In this document: one piece after another, positions 6,597 through 12,923 of the stretch
Position numbering within the stretch: the stretch's first letter is position 1
Layout of the letters: every line of letters starts with the position of its first letter
Assembly (NCBI GenBank): GCA_030016455.1
Contig: JASEJH010000012.1
Span: 1-15,235 of the forward strand
DNA length: 15,235 bases
Origin: Thermoanaerobacteraceae bacterium
Lineage (GTDB): Bacteria; Bacillota; Desulfotomaculia; Desulfotomaculales; Ammonificaceae
Direction: 5' to 3'
The notes under the pieces: generated by a model
Told to the model about the DNA's origin: nothing
The model's database searches: none
Seen by the model: only the letters and a program-made list of their open reading frames with translations
Position numbers and translations under genes: made by a program

Positions 6597-7763
6597 TTGC
6601 GGGTGGGAGTTTTCCTGGACAGTTACCGGCCGTACGTGAGCGGCGTCGTCCGTTCGGTGGAAACCTTCCGGGCGGAACTGGCGAAAAGAGGGGTTTCCTT
6701 CTTCATTTTTGCGCCGTGGTATCCGCGCTGCGAACCGGAGGAGCAGGTTTACCGGTTTTTTGCGGTGCCGGCGCCGACGAACCGCGACTTTATGCTGGCC
6801 GTTCCGGTTTCCCCCCGGCTGGGGCGGGAGTTAAAGCGGCTTGAACTTGATCTGATCCACGTGCACTCGCCGTTTCTCTTAGGAAGTCTCGGGGCGCGCT
6901 GGGCCCGGCGCTTGGGCCTGCCGCTCGTTTTCACCTACCATACCCTTTACGAGGAATACGTGCACTACTTCCCGCTCCTGCAGAAACAGGCGCGTGCGGT
7001 GACCCGGCGGTACACCGTTGGCTTTTGCAACCGATGCGACCTGGTACTTGCACCGACGGGGATAATCCGGGAGTACCTGGTGCGGGCCGGCGTCCGTGTT
7101 CCGGTGGCGACTTTGCCCACCGGCATCAACCTGGCGGTTTTCCGGGGGGGTGACCGGGAGGGTTTCCGGCGGCGGTACGGGATCGCCCCGGACGCACCGG
7201 TCCTGGTTTACGTCGGGCGCTTAGGCAAGGAGAAAAACATCGCGTTCTTGCTCCGGGCGCTGCGGCGGATCGGGGAGCGGATGCACGACGTGCGGCTGGT
7301 GCTGGTTGGCGGGGGACCCGCGCGCAGGGAACTGGCTGCTTTAGCGGGGGAACTGGGGGTGGGGGAGCGGGTAATTTTTACCGGCCCCGTACCGCCGGAC
7401 CGGGTGAAGGATTGCTACGCCGCTGGCGATCTTTTTGTAAGCGCTTCACTCACCGAAACCCAGGGGCTGGTAATCGGGGAGGCCAAGGCGGCGGGCCTGC
7501 CCGCGGTTGCGGTGGGGGCGCAGGGTGTAAGCGAAATGGTGGCGGAGGGGGTGGACGGATTTTTAACCCCTCTGGACGAAGAAATTTTTGCCGACCGGGT
7601 CTGCAGATTGCTGGAGGACGCGGAGTTGTACCGCCGGCTGAAGGTGAACGCCCTGATGAAAGCCGAGGAGCTGTCCGCGTCCCGGACGTCGGACATACTT
7701 TTGGGCCATTACCGGGTGCTGGCCGGTCGTGTGAGGGAGAAGGGGATTCAGGCAGGGGAATAG
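6597..7763 (+). CDS. GT4 family glycosyltransferase
   Basis: A 388-residue GT-B fold retaining glycosyltransferase. The N-terminal domain starts MRVGVFLDSYRPYVSGVVRS and includes DLIHVHSPFLLG (85-96) and FTYHTLYEEYVHYFP (112-126). This most resembles the 1,2-diacylglycerol 3-alpha-glucosyltransferase/alpha-mannosyltransferase-like branch. The C-terminal domain has VYVGRLGKEKN (204-214), LVLVGGGP (234-241) and the EX7E catalytic motif E287-E295 in ETQGLVIGE. A membrane glycolipid or surface polysaccharide is the likely product, but the acceptor cannot be read from sequence. The TTG at 6597 gives the expected N terminus; GGAGG lies 11 nt upstream, rather far, and a GTG at 6603 is possible. The gene is 12 nt from degS, so the three genes probably form one operon. 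No confident promoter was found in 6472-6596. Confidence 0.88.
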   Translation: MRVGVFLDSYRPYVSGVVRSVETFRAELAKRGVSFFIFAPWYPRCEPEEQVYRFFAVPAPTNRDFMLAVPVSPRLGRELKRLELDLIHVHSPFLLGSLGARWARRLGLPLVFTYHTLYEEYVHYFPLLQKQARAVTRRYTVGFCNRCDLVLAPTGIIREYLVRAGVRVPVATLPTGINLAVFRGGDREGFRRRYGIAPDAPVLVYVGRLGKEKNIAFLLRALRRIGERMHDVRLVLVGGGPARRELAALAGELGVGERVIFTGPVPPDRVKDCYAAGDLFVSASLTETQGLVIGEAKAAGLPAVAVGAQGVSEMVAEGVDGFLTPLDEEIFADRVCRLLEDAELYRRLKVNALMKAEELSASRTSDILLGHYRVLAGRVREKGIQAGE

Positions 7764-7775
7764 GAGGTGACGCTC

Positions 7776-8915
7776 GTGACCGACATGAAAAGTCTTGACG
7801 ACATCATTAAAGAAACGGTGGATTTGATCGAAAAGAATAAAGAAGAGATTTTTGCCATCGCTGAAGCGACGGAAGCGGAAGTGGTGCGCATGCGCAGGGA
7901 GGTCGAGCAGGTCCGGCAGGAAACCCAGGAGCTAATCGCCCGGGTCGACGCGCTGGAAAAAGAGGAAAAAAAGGCTCGCGTCCGCTTGATGGAGGTAAGT
8001 GCAGATTTTTCAAAATATTCGGAGGCGGACATCAAGGAGGCTTACGAGAACGCCCAGCGGCTTCAAGTCGAACTCGTCACCCTGCGGGCCCAGGAAAGCA
8101 TGCTGCGCTTCCGCCGGGACGAGCTGGAGCGGGGGCTGAAACGTCTCCTCGATACCAGGCAGCGGGCGGATCGGTTGGCTTCCAGAGTAGGAGTGGTGCT
8201 CCAGTACCTGAAGGAGGATCTTCAGGAAGCGGCGGGGCGCTTGGGGGAGATGCACCAGTGGCAGCAGATGGCGCTCCGGATTCTCGAAGCGCAGGAAGAA
8301 GAACGGCAGCGGGTAGCCCGTGAAATCCACGACGGCCCGGCACAGTCAATGGCAAACGTGGTGATGCGGGCGGAGTACTGTTTGAAGTTGTTAGAGAAAA
8401 ACCCGGGAAAGCTCCGGGAAGAGTTGGTGGCGCTCCAGACCATAGCTCGCGACAGCCTGCAGGACACGCGGAAGATCATCTTTGACCTGCGGCCCATGGC
8501 GCTCGACGACCTGGGCTTGGCGGCGGCGTTGAAGAAGTTCGTGGCGAATTACAAGGACCAGTACGGGTTGCCGGTGGAATACCAGTACTTCGGGCCGCGC
8601 AGGCGGCTGCCGGAAGCGGTGGAAGTGGCGCTGTTCCGGATCGTCCAGGAAGGGTTAAACAACATCTACAAGCACGCCCACGCTTCGAGTGCGTCCGTAA
8701 AGCTGGAGGTTTTGCCGGACAAGGTGAATCTGGTAATCAGGGATAACGGCAGGGGCTTCAACGTGCAAAAGGTCTTGAAGGACCGGAACCGCAAGGGTTA
8801 TGGGTTGTTGGGAATTAAGGAACGGGTACAGTTGCTGAAGGGTGAAATGGAAATCGTTTCTGCGCCCGGCAAGGGGACAACCCTGATGGTGAATATTAGC
8901 CTGCCGGAGGAATAA
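7776..8915 (+). CDS. degS: Sensor histidine kinase DegS
   Basis: A 379-residue cytoplasmic histidine kinase with no membrane segment, as in Bacillus DegS (about 385 aa). Residues 5-165 form the long coiled-coil DegS sensor domain ([20 protein letters not shown], then [21 protein letters not shown]). The HisKA_3 region holds the phosphoacceptor H185 in REIHDGPAQ and the family block [14 protein letters not shown] (235-248). The ATPase domain has N295/N296 ([12 protein letters not shown]), DNGRGF (323-328) and [10 protein letters not shown] (341-350). It should phosphorylate the DegU-type regulator encoded next. The GTG at 7776 is chosen because AGGAGGTGA ends 5 nt before it; upstream GTG 7767 lies inside the ribosome site and ATG 7785 is far. 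Its input signal is unknown. Confidence 0.95.
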   Translation: MTDMKSLDDIIKETVDLIEKNKEEIFAIAEATEAEVVRMRREVEQVRQETQELIARVDALEKEEKKARVRLMEVSADFSKYSEADIKEAYENAQRLQVELVTLRAQESMLRFRRDELERGLKRLLDTRQRADRLASRVGVVLQYLKEDLQEAAGRLGEMHQWQQMALRILEAQEEERQRVAREIHDGPAQSMANVVMRAEYCLKLLEKNPGKLREELVALQTIARDSLQDTRKIIFDLRPMALDDLGLAAALKKFVANYKDQYGLPVEYQYFGPRRRLPEAVEVALFRIVQEGLNNIYKHAHASSASVKLEVLPDKVNLVIRDNGRGFNVQKVLKDRNRKGYGLLGIKERVQLLKGEMEIVSAPGKGTTLMVNISLPEE

Positions 8916-8961
8916 GAAATTGAGGTGTTTTGCGGAACCTTGCGCCAATGGAGGAGTGGCC

Positions 8962-9597
8962 GTGGTAAGGGTTTTGATCGCTGACGACCACGCCCTGATC
9001 CGGGAAGGGCTGCGGAAGATCCTTACGATGGAACCGGGGATCAGGGTGGTCGGTGAGGTCGACAACGGGCAAGCGGCCGTGGATTTTGTCCGGCGCGAGC
9101 CGGTGGACGTGGTGCTCCTTGACGTCAGCATGCCGGTGATGAACGGGGTCGAGGCGTGCCGGCAGATCAAGCAGGCCAAGCCCGGCGTGGCGGTAGTCGC
9201 ACTCACCATTCATGATCAAGACGAGTATCTTTTCGAAATGATCCGCGCGGGGGTTTCCGGATACATCCTAAAGGACGTTTCGCCGGACAAGCTGGTGGAA
9301 ACGATCCGGGGCGTGGCGCGCGGGGAGTCTTTCATTCCGCCGCAACTGGCAACAAAGATCTTTCAGGAGTTCAGCCGGCTGGCGGAGAGGAACAACCCGG
9401 ACGGGCTCACCGAGCGAGAGCTGGAAGTGTTGCGTCTGGTCGCCGCCGGGGCGAGCAACCGGGAGATCGCCAGCACCCTTTACATCAGCGAGAAGACGGT
9501 GAAGAACCACCTGTCGAACATCTTCCAGAAGATCGGCGTAACCGACCGTACACAGGCTGCGCTTTACGCGCTGAAGCACCGGCTGGTAAGATTGTAG
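8962..9597 (+). CDS. degU: Response regulator DegU, NarL/LuxR family
   Basis: A 211-residue transcription factor. The receiver (1-118) has D8-D9, phosphoacceptor D54 in LLDVSMP and K104. The LuxR-type helix-turn-helix (about 149-207) reads [22 protein letters not shown], then [18 protein letters not shown]. It is the partner of the DegS kinase 46 nt upstream. In Bacillus DegU controls motility, biofilm and exoenzymes; here its place just before the Tad pilus locus suggests that it controls pilus genes, which is inference. The GTG at 8962 has GGAGG 7 nt upstream and the product starts [16 protein letters not shown]. The frame extends to a TTG at 8920, but that tail is not conserved receiver sequence. 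Confidence 0.94.
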   Translation: MVRVLIADDHALIREGLRKILTMEPGIRVVGEVDNGQAAVDFVRREPVDVVLLDVSMPVMNGVEACRQIKQAKPGVAVVALTIHDQDEYLFEMIRAGVSGYILKDVSPDKLVETIRGVARGESFIPPQLATKIFQEFSRLAERNNPDGLTERELEVLRLVAAGASNREIASTLYISEKTVKNHLSNIFQKIGVTDRTQAALYALKHRLVRL

Positions 9598-9606
9598 TTC
9601 CGGGAC

Positions 9607-9634
9607 GGGGATGGCAACAAGCCCCCAATTTTTT
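9607..9634 (+). terminator. Probable intrinsic terminator after degU
   Basis: GGG, a bulged AT, GGC, loop AACAA, then GCCCCC form a short G+C-rich hairpin (9607-9626), followed by AA and six T residues (9629-9634). It begins 10 nt after the degU stop. The stem is short and bulged, so termination may be partial. Confidence 0.6.
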
Positions 9635-9666
9635 AACACTTTCTTTTGTCGAATATTCCAAAATTA

Positions 9667-9702
9667 GGTCGAAAGTCCCATGAAAAATGGGACTATAAGA
9701 CC
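9667..9702 (+). repeat. Inverted repeat in the leader region of flp
   Basis: AGTCCCAT (9674-9681) and ATGGGACT (9687-9694) are perfectly complementary around the loop GAAAA. Outside them GGTC (9667-9670) pairs with GACC (9699-9702) across an internal loop of GAA and ATAA. There is no T-run after it, so it is not a normal terminator. It may be an RNA element in the pilin leader or an operator. Confidence 0.7.
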
Positions 9703-9791
9703 CCCATAAAATAAGGCAAACGTTCGATAGCAAGCCCTTTGCGGTTTGTTACGATAAAACCAAAGACACATGTCAAAGGAGGGAAAAAACG
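9703..9791 (+). promoter_or_regulatory. Possible structured leader upstream of the Flp pilin
   Basis: This stretch between the inverted repeat and the pilin start contains GGCAAAC (9715-9721), GCAAGCC (9730-9736) and the arms GGTTT and AAACC (about 9743-9761), which can form alternative helices. GGCAAAC can pair with GTTTGT, competing with the GGTTT/AAACC hairpin. CGATA occurs twice (9725 and 9752). The strong ribosome site AAGGAGGG (9776-9783) follows. GGCAAAC with GCAAGCC recalls pieces of the c-di-GMP-I aptamer but the layout does not fit that consensus. No promoter with good boxes was located in 9635-9791. Confidence 0.35.
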
Positions 9792-9953
9792 ATGTTGGAG
9801 CTGGTTCGGCGTTTGGTAAGGGAAGAGGAAGGTCAGGGAATGGCGGAGTACGGTTTGATTTTAGCGCTGATTGCGGTGGTGGCAATTGCCGGACTGCTGA
9901 TCCTCGGGCCAAAGATCAGGGATAAGTTTGTTGATGTTTCAAACAACCTGTAA
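9792..9953 (+). CDS. flp: Flp-family type IVb pilin
   Basis: A 53-residue pilin precursor and the structural subunit of the Tad pilus. The leader (residues 1-14, rich in basic and acidic residues) ends in EEEG. The conserved processing motif G/XXXXEY is seen as G14 followed by QGMAEY, so the prepilin peptidase should cut between G14 and Q15 and leave a mature pilin of 39 residues. E19-Y20 and the hydrophobic segment GLILALIAVVAIAGLLIL (21-38) match the Flp/Fap family. The ATG at 9792 has AAGGAGGG 8 nt upstream, the strongest ribosome site near the locus, as expected for an abundant subunit. It stands alone between two non-coding stretches, suggesting that it is expressed separately from or at a higher level than the assembly genes. 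Confidence 0.95.
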   Translation: MLELVRRLVREEEGQGMAEYGLILALIAVVAIAGLLILGPKIRDKFVDVSNNL

Positions 9954-10040
9954 CCCACCGGTCTTTGGAAGCCTAAAGAAGTTTTTACACGGCGGATACC
10001 ATTCAGTTTGGATCGAAGAGGCACCTCCTACCCCTACATA

Positions 10041-10072
10041 GACCCTACCCGGTCGTTTGGCCGGGTAGGGTC
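10041..10072 (+). terminator. Perfect 12-bp hairpin between flp and tadV
   Basis: GACCCTACCCGG (10041-10052) and CCGGGTAGGGTC (10061-10072) are perfectly complementary around the loop TCGTTTGG. A TTTTTT run exists only at 10084-10089, 11 nt past the stem, so this is not a textbook terminator. It could partly stop transcription after flp or protect the pilin mRNA from 3' decay; either would raise pilin output relative to assembly proteins. Confidence 0.55.
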
Positions 10073-10113
10073 ACCTTTAGAACTTTTTTAGGCGTCTGAC
10101 GTGGACTTGAACT

Positions 10114-10136
10114 GGAAATCGCCTCTGGGGATTTCC
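10114..10136 (+). repeat. Short inverted repeat before tadV
   Basis: GGAAATC (10114-10120) and GATTTCC (10130-10136) form a perfect 7-bp stem around a 9-nt loop. No T-run follows. Its role is unknown; it lies between the 12-bp hairpin and the tandem heptamers. Confidence 0.5.
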
Positions 10137-10144
10137 TTCAACAA

Positions 10145-10179
10145 CCGACGTCCGACGACTGACGACCGACGACCGATAA
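10145..10179 (+). repeat. Five tandem heptamers, consensus CCGACGA
   Basis: Five consecutive 7-nt units are CCGACGT, CCGACGA, CTGACGA, CCGACGA and CCGATAA. They end about 30 nt before the prepilin peptidase start, where an activator or operator could act. They may equally be a neutral microsatellite-like array. Confidence 0.7.
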
Positions 10180-10210
10180 GAAGGGCTTGCCAAGGTTTTT
10201 AGGAAATCGG

Positions 10211-10711
10211 GTGGTTGGGGTGACGTTCCTGGACTTTCTGGTAATAACGGTGGCGCTGGTTTCGATCGCGACCGACCTCTGCCAGCGGCGGATTTACAAC
10301 TTAGTTGTTTTCCCGACCGTCGTTTTGGCGCTGCTCTTTCGTGGCGTCACAGGCGGGTGGACGGAAGTCTGGGGAGGGCTGGCGGGTCTCACAGCCGGGA
10401 TTGGGCTCTTGCTCCTTCCGTACGTCGCGGGTGGAGTGGGTGCCGGCGACGTAAAGTTTCTCGGGGCGGTGGGAGCCTGCGGTGGTCCCCTCTTCGCGCT
10501 TTACACCTTCCTGGCGGGGGCGGTCCTGGGCGGTCTGGTATCCTGCTACCTGCTGGCCAGGAACGGCAAGCTCGGACTGGCGTTAAAGGGAGTTTGTTTC
10601 GGCTTCTTACTGCCGGGCGGCGTGCGGCTGTGGCTTGGAGAAAGCGGAGTCCGGTTTCCTTACGGTGTAATGTTTTGTTTGGGCGTCTTTGTCGCCTTAT
10701 TGTTGAGGTGA
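10211..10711 (+). CDS. tadV: Prepilin peptidase, TadV/CpaA type (A24)
   Basis: A 166-residue polytopic membrane aspartyl protease that trims Flp and the TadE-like pseudopilin. The two catalytic aspartates are visible: D22 in ATDLCQRRIYN and D80 in the GxGD motif GAGDVKF. About five or six hydrophobic segments span the protein. It is short, lacking the N-methylation half of classical PilD enzymes, as usual for TadV. The start is uncertain. GTG 10211 has AGGAAA 5-6 nt upstream, and GTG 10220 gives the more typical MTFLDFLVI start. TTG 10187 would add eight residues but has a ribosome-like site too close to it. It stops 5 nt before the TadE-like gene, so the two are co-transcribed. It lies 257 nt after flp. 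Confidence 0.9.
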   Translation: MVGVTFLDFLVITVALVSIATDLCQRRIYNLVVFPTVVLALLFRGVTGGWTEVWGGLAGLTAGIGLLLLPYVAGGVGAGDVKFLGAVGACGGPLFALYTFLAGAVLGGLVSCYLLARNGKLGLALKGVCFGFLLPGGVRLWLGESGVRFPYGVMFCLGVFVALLLR

Positions 10712-10716
10712 GGTTT

Positions 10717-11100
10717 ATGCGCCGTGGAGAACGCGGCCAGGCTACAGTTGAACTCGCGCTTGTGGTTCCGGTCCTGCTCCTCATTCTTTTTGGCATCATG
10801 GAGTTCGGGCGGATTTTTTCGTCCTATTTAATCGTTACCAATGCTGCGCGGGAAGGTGCCCGGCTGGCGGTGGTAGGAGGCGATGACGCGGCTATCGTAG
10901 AGCGGGTGGAAGACGCGGCCGCCGGCCTGGATTTGAGCAGGTTGACGGTGACCATTACTCCTTCGGAGGGCAGCCGGGTAACGGGTGTACAGGCCACGGT
11001 GAGCGTGGGTTACAGCGTTGATCTGGTCACGCCGGTACTCAGCGGGCTTGCACCCAATCCTTTTCCGTTGACGGCTCAGGCTACGATGCGCGTTGAGTGA
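10717..11100 (+). CDS. tadE: TadE-like pseudopilin
   Basis: A 127-residue TadE-like protein (PF07811). The N terminus ERGQATVELALVVPVLLL has the charged leader, a G-Q-A-x-x-E core like a prepilin processing site (G7, E12) and one membrane segment (about 12-34), then MEFGRIFSSY and NAAREGARLAVVGG. The rest is a small extracytoplasmic beta-rich domain. It is processed by the same peptidase and works as a minor pilin in Tad pilus assembly. The ATG at 10717 sits 5 nt after the tadV stop with GAGG 8 nt upstream. An upstream extension of the same frame only overlaps tadV. Confidence 0.92.
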   Translation: MRRGERGQATVELALVVPVLLLILFGIMEFGRIFSSYLIVTNAAREGARLAVVGGDDAAIVERVEDAAAGLDLSRLTVTITPSEGSRVTGVQATVSVGYSVDLVTPVLSGLAPNPFPLTAQATMRVE

Positions 11101-11111
11101 GGTGAGAAAAG

Positions 11112-12020
11112 ATGAGCCTGTTAAGGGATGAACGGGGTACGGTCCTGGTTCTGGTAGCGGCGGCCCTGGTGGTCTTGCTCGGTTTTGGCGCCCTCACCAT
11201 TGACGTCGGCCTTTTGTTTCTTAACCGAGAGCGCCTGGTAAACGCGGCCGACGCGGCTGCGCTTGCCGGGGTGCAGTTTTTGCCGGGCGATCCCGTGAGC
11301 GCTGCTAATACCGCGCTCTATTACGCGCTCCAAAACGGGATCGAACCCGGGGAAGTGACGGTTAATGTCAGCGGTGACGGCAGGACCATTACAGTTAGTA
11401 CCGCGCGGCAGGTCAGTTTCTTTTTAGCTCCTGTGCTTGGTTTCGCCGATACAGGAGTGTCGGCAGAGGCCAAGGCGCGGGTAGGCGGTGTAGAGGCGGT
11501 TTGGGGTGCCGCCCCGCTGGGGATTCTGGAACAAACCCTCGAGTTCGGCGAGCTCTACACGCTCAAGGTTGGCGGCGGGTGCGGGGAGCAGGGGAATTTC
11601 GGTGCGCTGGCCCTGGGCGGCCACGGAGCAGGTAACTTCGAGGACAACCTGCGAGACGGCTACGACGGATGGCTCGAAATCGGCGACGTGATCGAAACCG
11701 AGACGGGCAACATGTCCGGACCGACAAAGCGTGCGATTGAAGACCGGATCAGCGGGCACGAGGGTTGTACCTTCGATAACTACTGCCAGAATTGCCCGCG
11801 CCTCATTTATGTTCCCGTCTACCGGGATCTCGGCGAGAAGGAGCAAGGAAGGCACGAAGTCGAAATTGTCGGCTTTGCCGCCTTTTTCCTGGACGGGGTC
11901 GTTCCGGGGCAGGGCCAGGAAAGCAAGGTAAGGGGTTACTTCGTGGAAAAGCTGAGCAGCGCGGCGCAGGGTCTCAACGGAACTGATTTCGGGCTCCGAA
12001 CGGCAAAGCTAATTGAATAA
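11112..12020 (+). CDS. Tad (TadG-like) pilus assembly protein
   Basis: A 302-residue membrane-anchored protein. Residues 4-55 are the Tad/TadE-G-like N-terminal domain (PF13400): DERGTVLVLVAAALVVLLGF, ending in NAADAAALAG. One membrane segment (10-33) leads to a large outward-facing domain. Beyond residue 130 the sequence has a glycine-rich stretch around C157 and a cysteine cluster C219, C225, C228 (GCTFDNYCQNCPR), unusual for an exported domain and possibly for disulfides or metal. It lacks the long von Willebrand A domain of proteobacterial TadG and is about half that length, so it is better called a Tad-domain protein. The ATG at 11112 is 11 nt after the TadE-like stop. Its exact part in assembly is unknown. 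Confidence 0.85.
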   Translation: MSLLRDERGTVLVLVAAALVVLLGFGALTIDVGLLFLNRERLVNAADAAALAGVQFLPGDPVSAANTALYYALQNGIEPGEVTVNVSGDGRTITVSTARQVSFFLAPVLGFADTGVSAEAKARVGGVEAVWGAAPLGILEQTLEFGELYTLKVGGGCGEQGNFGALALGGHGAGNFEDNLRDGYDGWLEIGDVIETETGNMSGPTKRAIEDRISGHEGCTFDNYCQNCPRLIYVPVYRDLGEKEQGRHEVEIVGFAAFFLDGVVPGQGQESKVRGYFVEKLSSAAQGLNGTDFGLRTAKLIE

Positions 12021-12034
12021 GGGGAGAGTCACGG

Positions 12035-12805
12035 GTGCGGAACAAGCTCTTTTTATTCTTCGCGGTGATTTTTGCTGCCGGTGCCGCCTTAAGCGTCTAC
12101 TTCTACTTAGAATCGGTTGAGAAGGCTTACCGGGAAGCCGGAAAGTACGTGACCGTGGTGGTTGCCGGGAGCGACATCCCGGCCCGGAGTACCGTGACGG
12201 CGGGGGTGATCAGGTACGCGGACATGCCGGAGCAGTACGTACATCCGGCTGCGGCGCGGTCCGCCCAGGAAGTCCTCGGGAAAATTGCTCTGGCGGACAT
12301 TGCCGCCGGGGAACCGATCCTCAAAAGCAAACTCGTGGCGGAGAAGGACGCCCGCCACGGCCTGGCTTTCGGTCTGGCTGCCGGTGAGCGTGCCGTGACG
12401 GTAGCGGTGACCGAGGTTTCCGGGCTGGCGGGAATGGTGCAGCCGAACGACCGGGTGGACGTGATTGCAACGTTTGACGTAGTACCGCCCAACCCCCAGG
12501 AACCCAAAACCAGTTACAGCTCAACCATCATCCATAACGTTCGGGTACTGGCGACCGGGCAGACGCTTGTTTCGGTTAAGGATAGCAAAGGCAAAAAGGG
12601 TTCCGGGTTCGAAACCGTAACCCTGGCGGTGACCCCGGCCCAGGCGCAGTTGCTGGTTTTGGCTTCCGAGCGGGGGACCATCCGCCTGGTGCTGCGTTCG
12701 CCGGCAGACGAAAGCGTGATCAGGGTGCCGCCGGCTAAGCTGCTCGACCTGCTCAATGTTGCACATAGCGCACCGGTACCGGTACCGGCGCCTTTGAAGA
12801 AGTAG
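12035..12805 (+). CDS. cpaB: Flp pilus assembly protein RcpC/CpaB
   Basis: A 256-residue protein anchored by one N-terminal membrane segment (about 4-24). Residues 38-102 form a SAF domain (VVVAGSDIPARSTVTAGVIR, then ADIAAGEPILKSKL). Residues 115 onward are the RcpC/CpaB core (GERAVTVAVTEVSGLAGMV, then NDRVDVIATFD, then TVTLAVTPAQAQLLVLA). In diderm Tad systems RcpC acts with the secretin RcpA. No secretin gene is seen in this window, and if the host is a monoderm, CpaB would have a wall-related or periplasm-like role. The C terminus is a short PVPVPAP linker. The GTG at 12035 follows GGGGAGAG at normal spacing and 14 nt after the previous stop. Confidence 0.92.
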   Translation: MRNKLFLFFAVIFAAGAALSVYFYLESVEKAYREAGKYVTVVVAGSDIPARSTVTAGVIRYADMPEQYVHPAAARSAQEVLGKIALADIAAGEPILKSKLVAEKDARHGLAFGLAAGERAVTVAVTEVSGLAGMVQPNDRVDVIATFDVVPPNPQEPKTSYSSTIIHNVRVLATGQTLVSVKDSKGKKGSGFETVTLAVTPAQAQLLVLASERGTIRLVLRSPADESVIRVPPAKLLDLLNVAHSAPVPVPAPLKK

Positions 12806-12923
12806 CCCAGCACTCGACTGACTGAGAATTGAAGAACTTTCACGCGGGCGAACAGGTCTCAGGTGTATAAAACTTCTGCCACTTCAAAGATTAGGTTGAG
12901 TGCCGGGCGGGGAGGCATAGGTC

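Noticed and set aside
9703..9791. Firm call of a c-di-GMP-I (GEMM) riboswitch before flp
   Set aside because: Only GGCAAAC and a GCAAGCC fragment match; the P2 hairpin, the second helix and the conserved GACGCAAAGCC block are absent or mis-spaced.
10357..10716. Upstream extension of the TadE-like frame inside tadV
   Set aside because: It overlaps the membrane peptidase coding sequence and has a basic, shadow-like composition; the TadE family start is the ATG at 10717.
12806..12923. Promoter before cpaE from TATAAA at 12866
   Set aside because: No -35 box at 15-19 nt; the gap is more likely just untranslated operon sequence.
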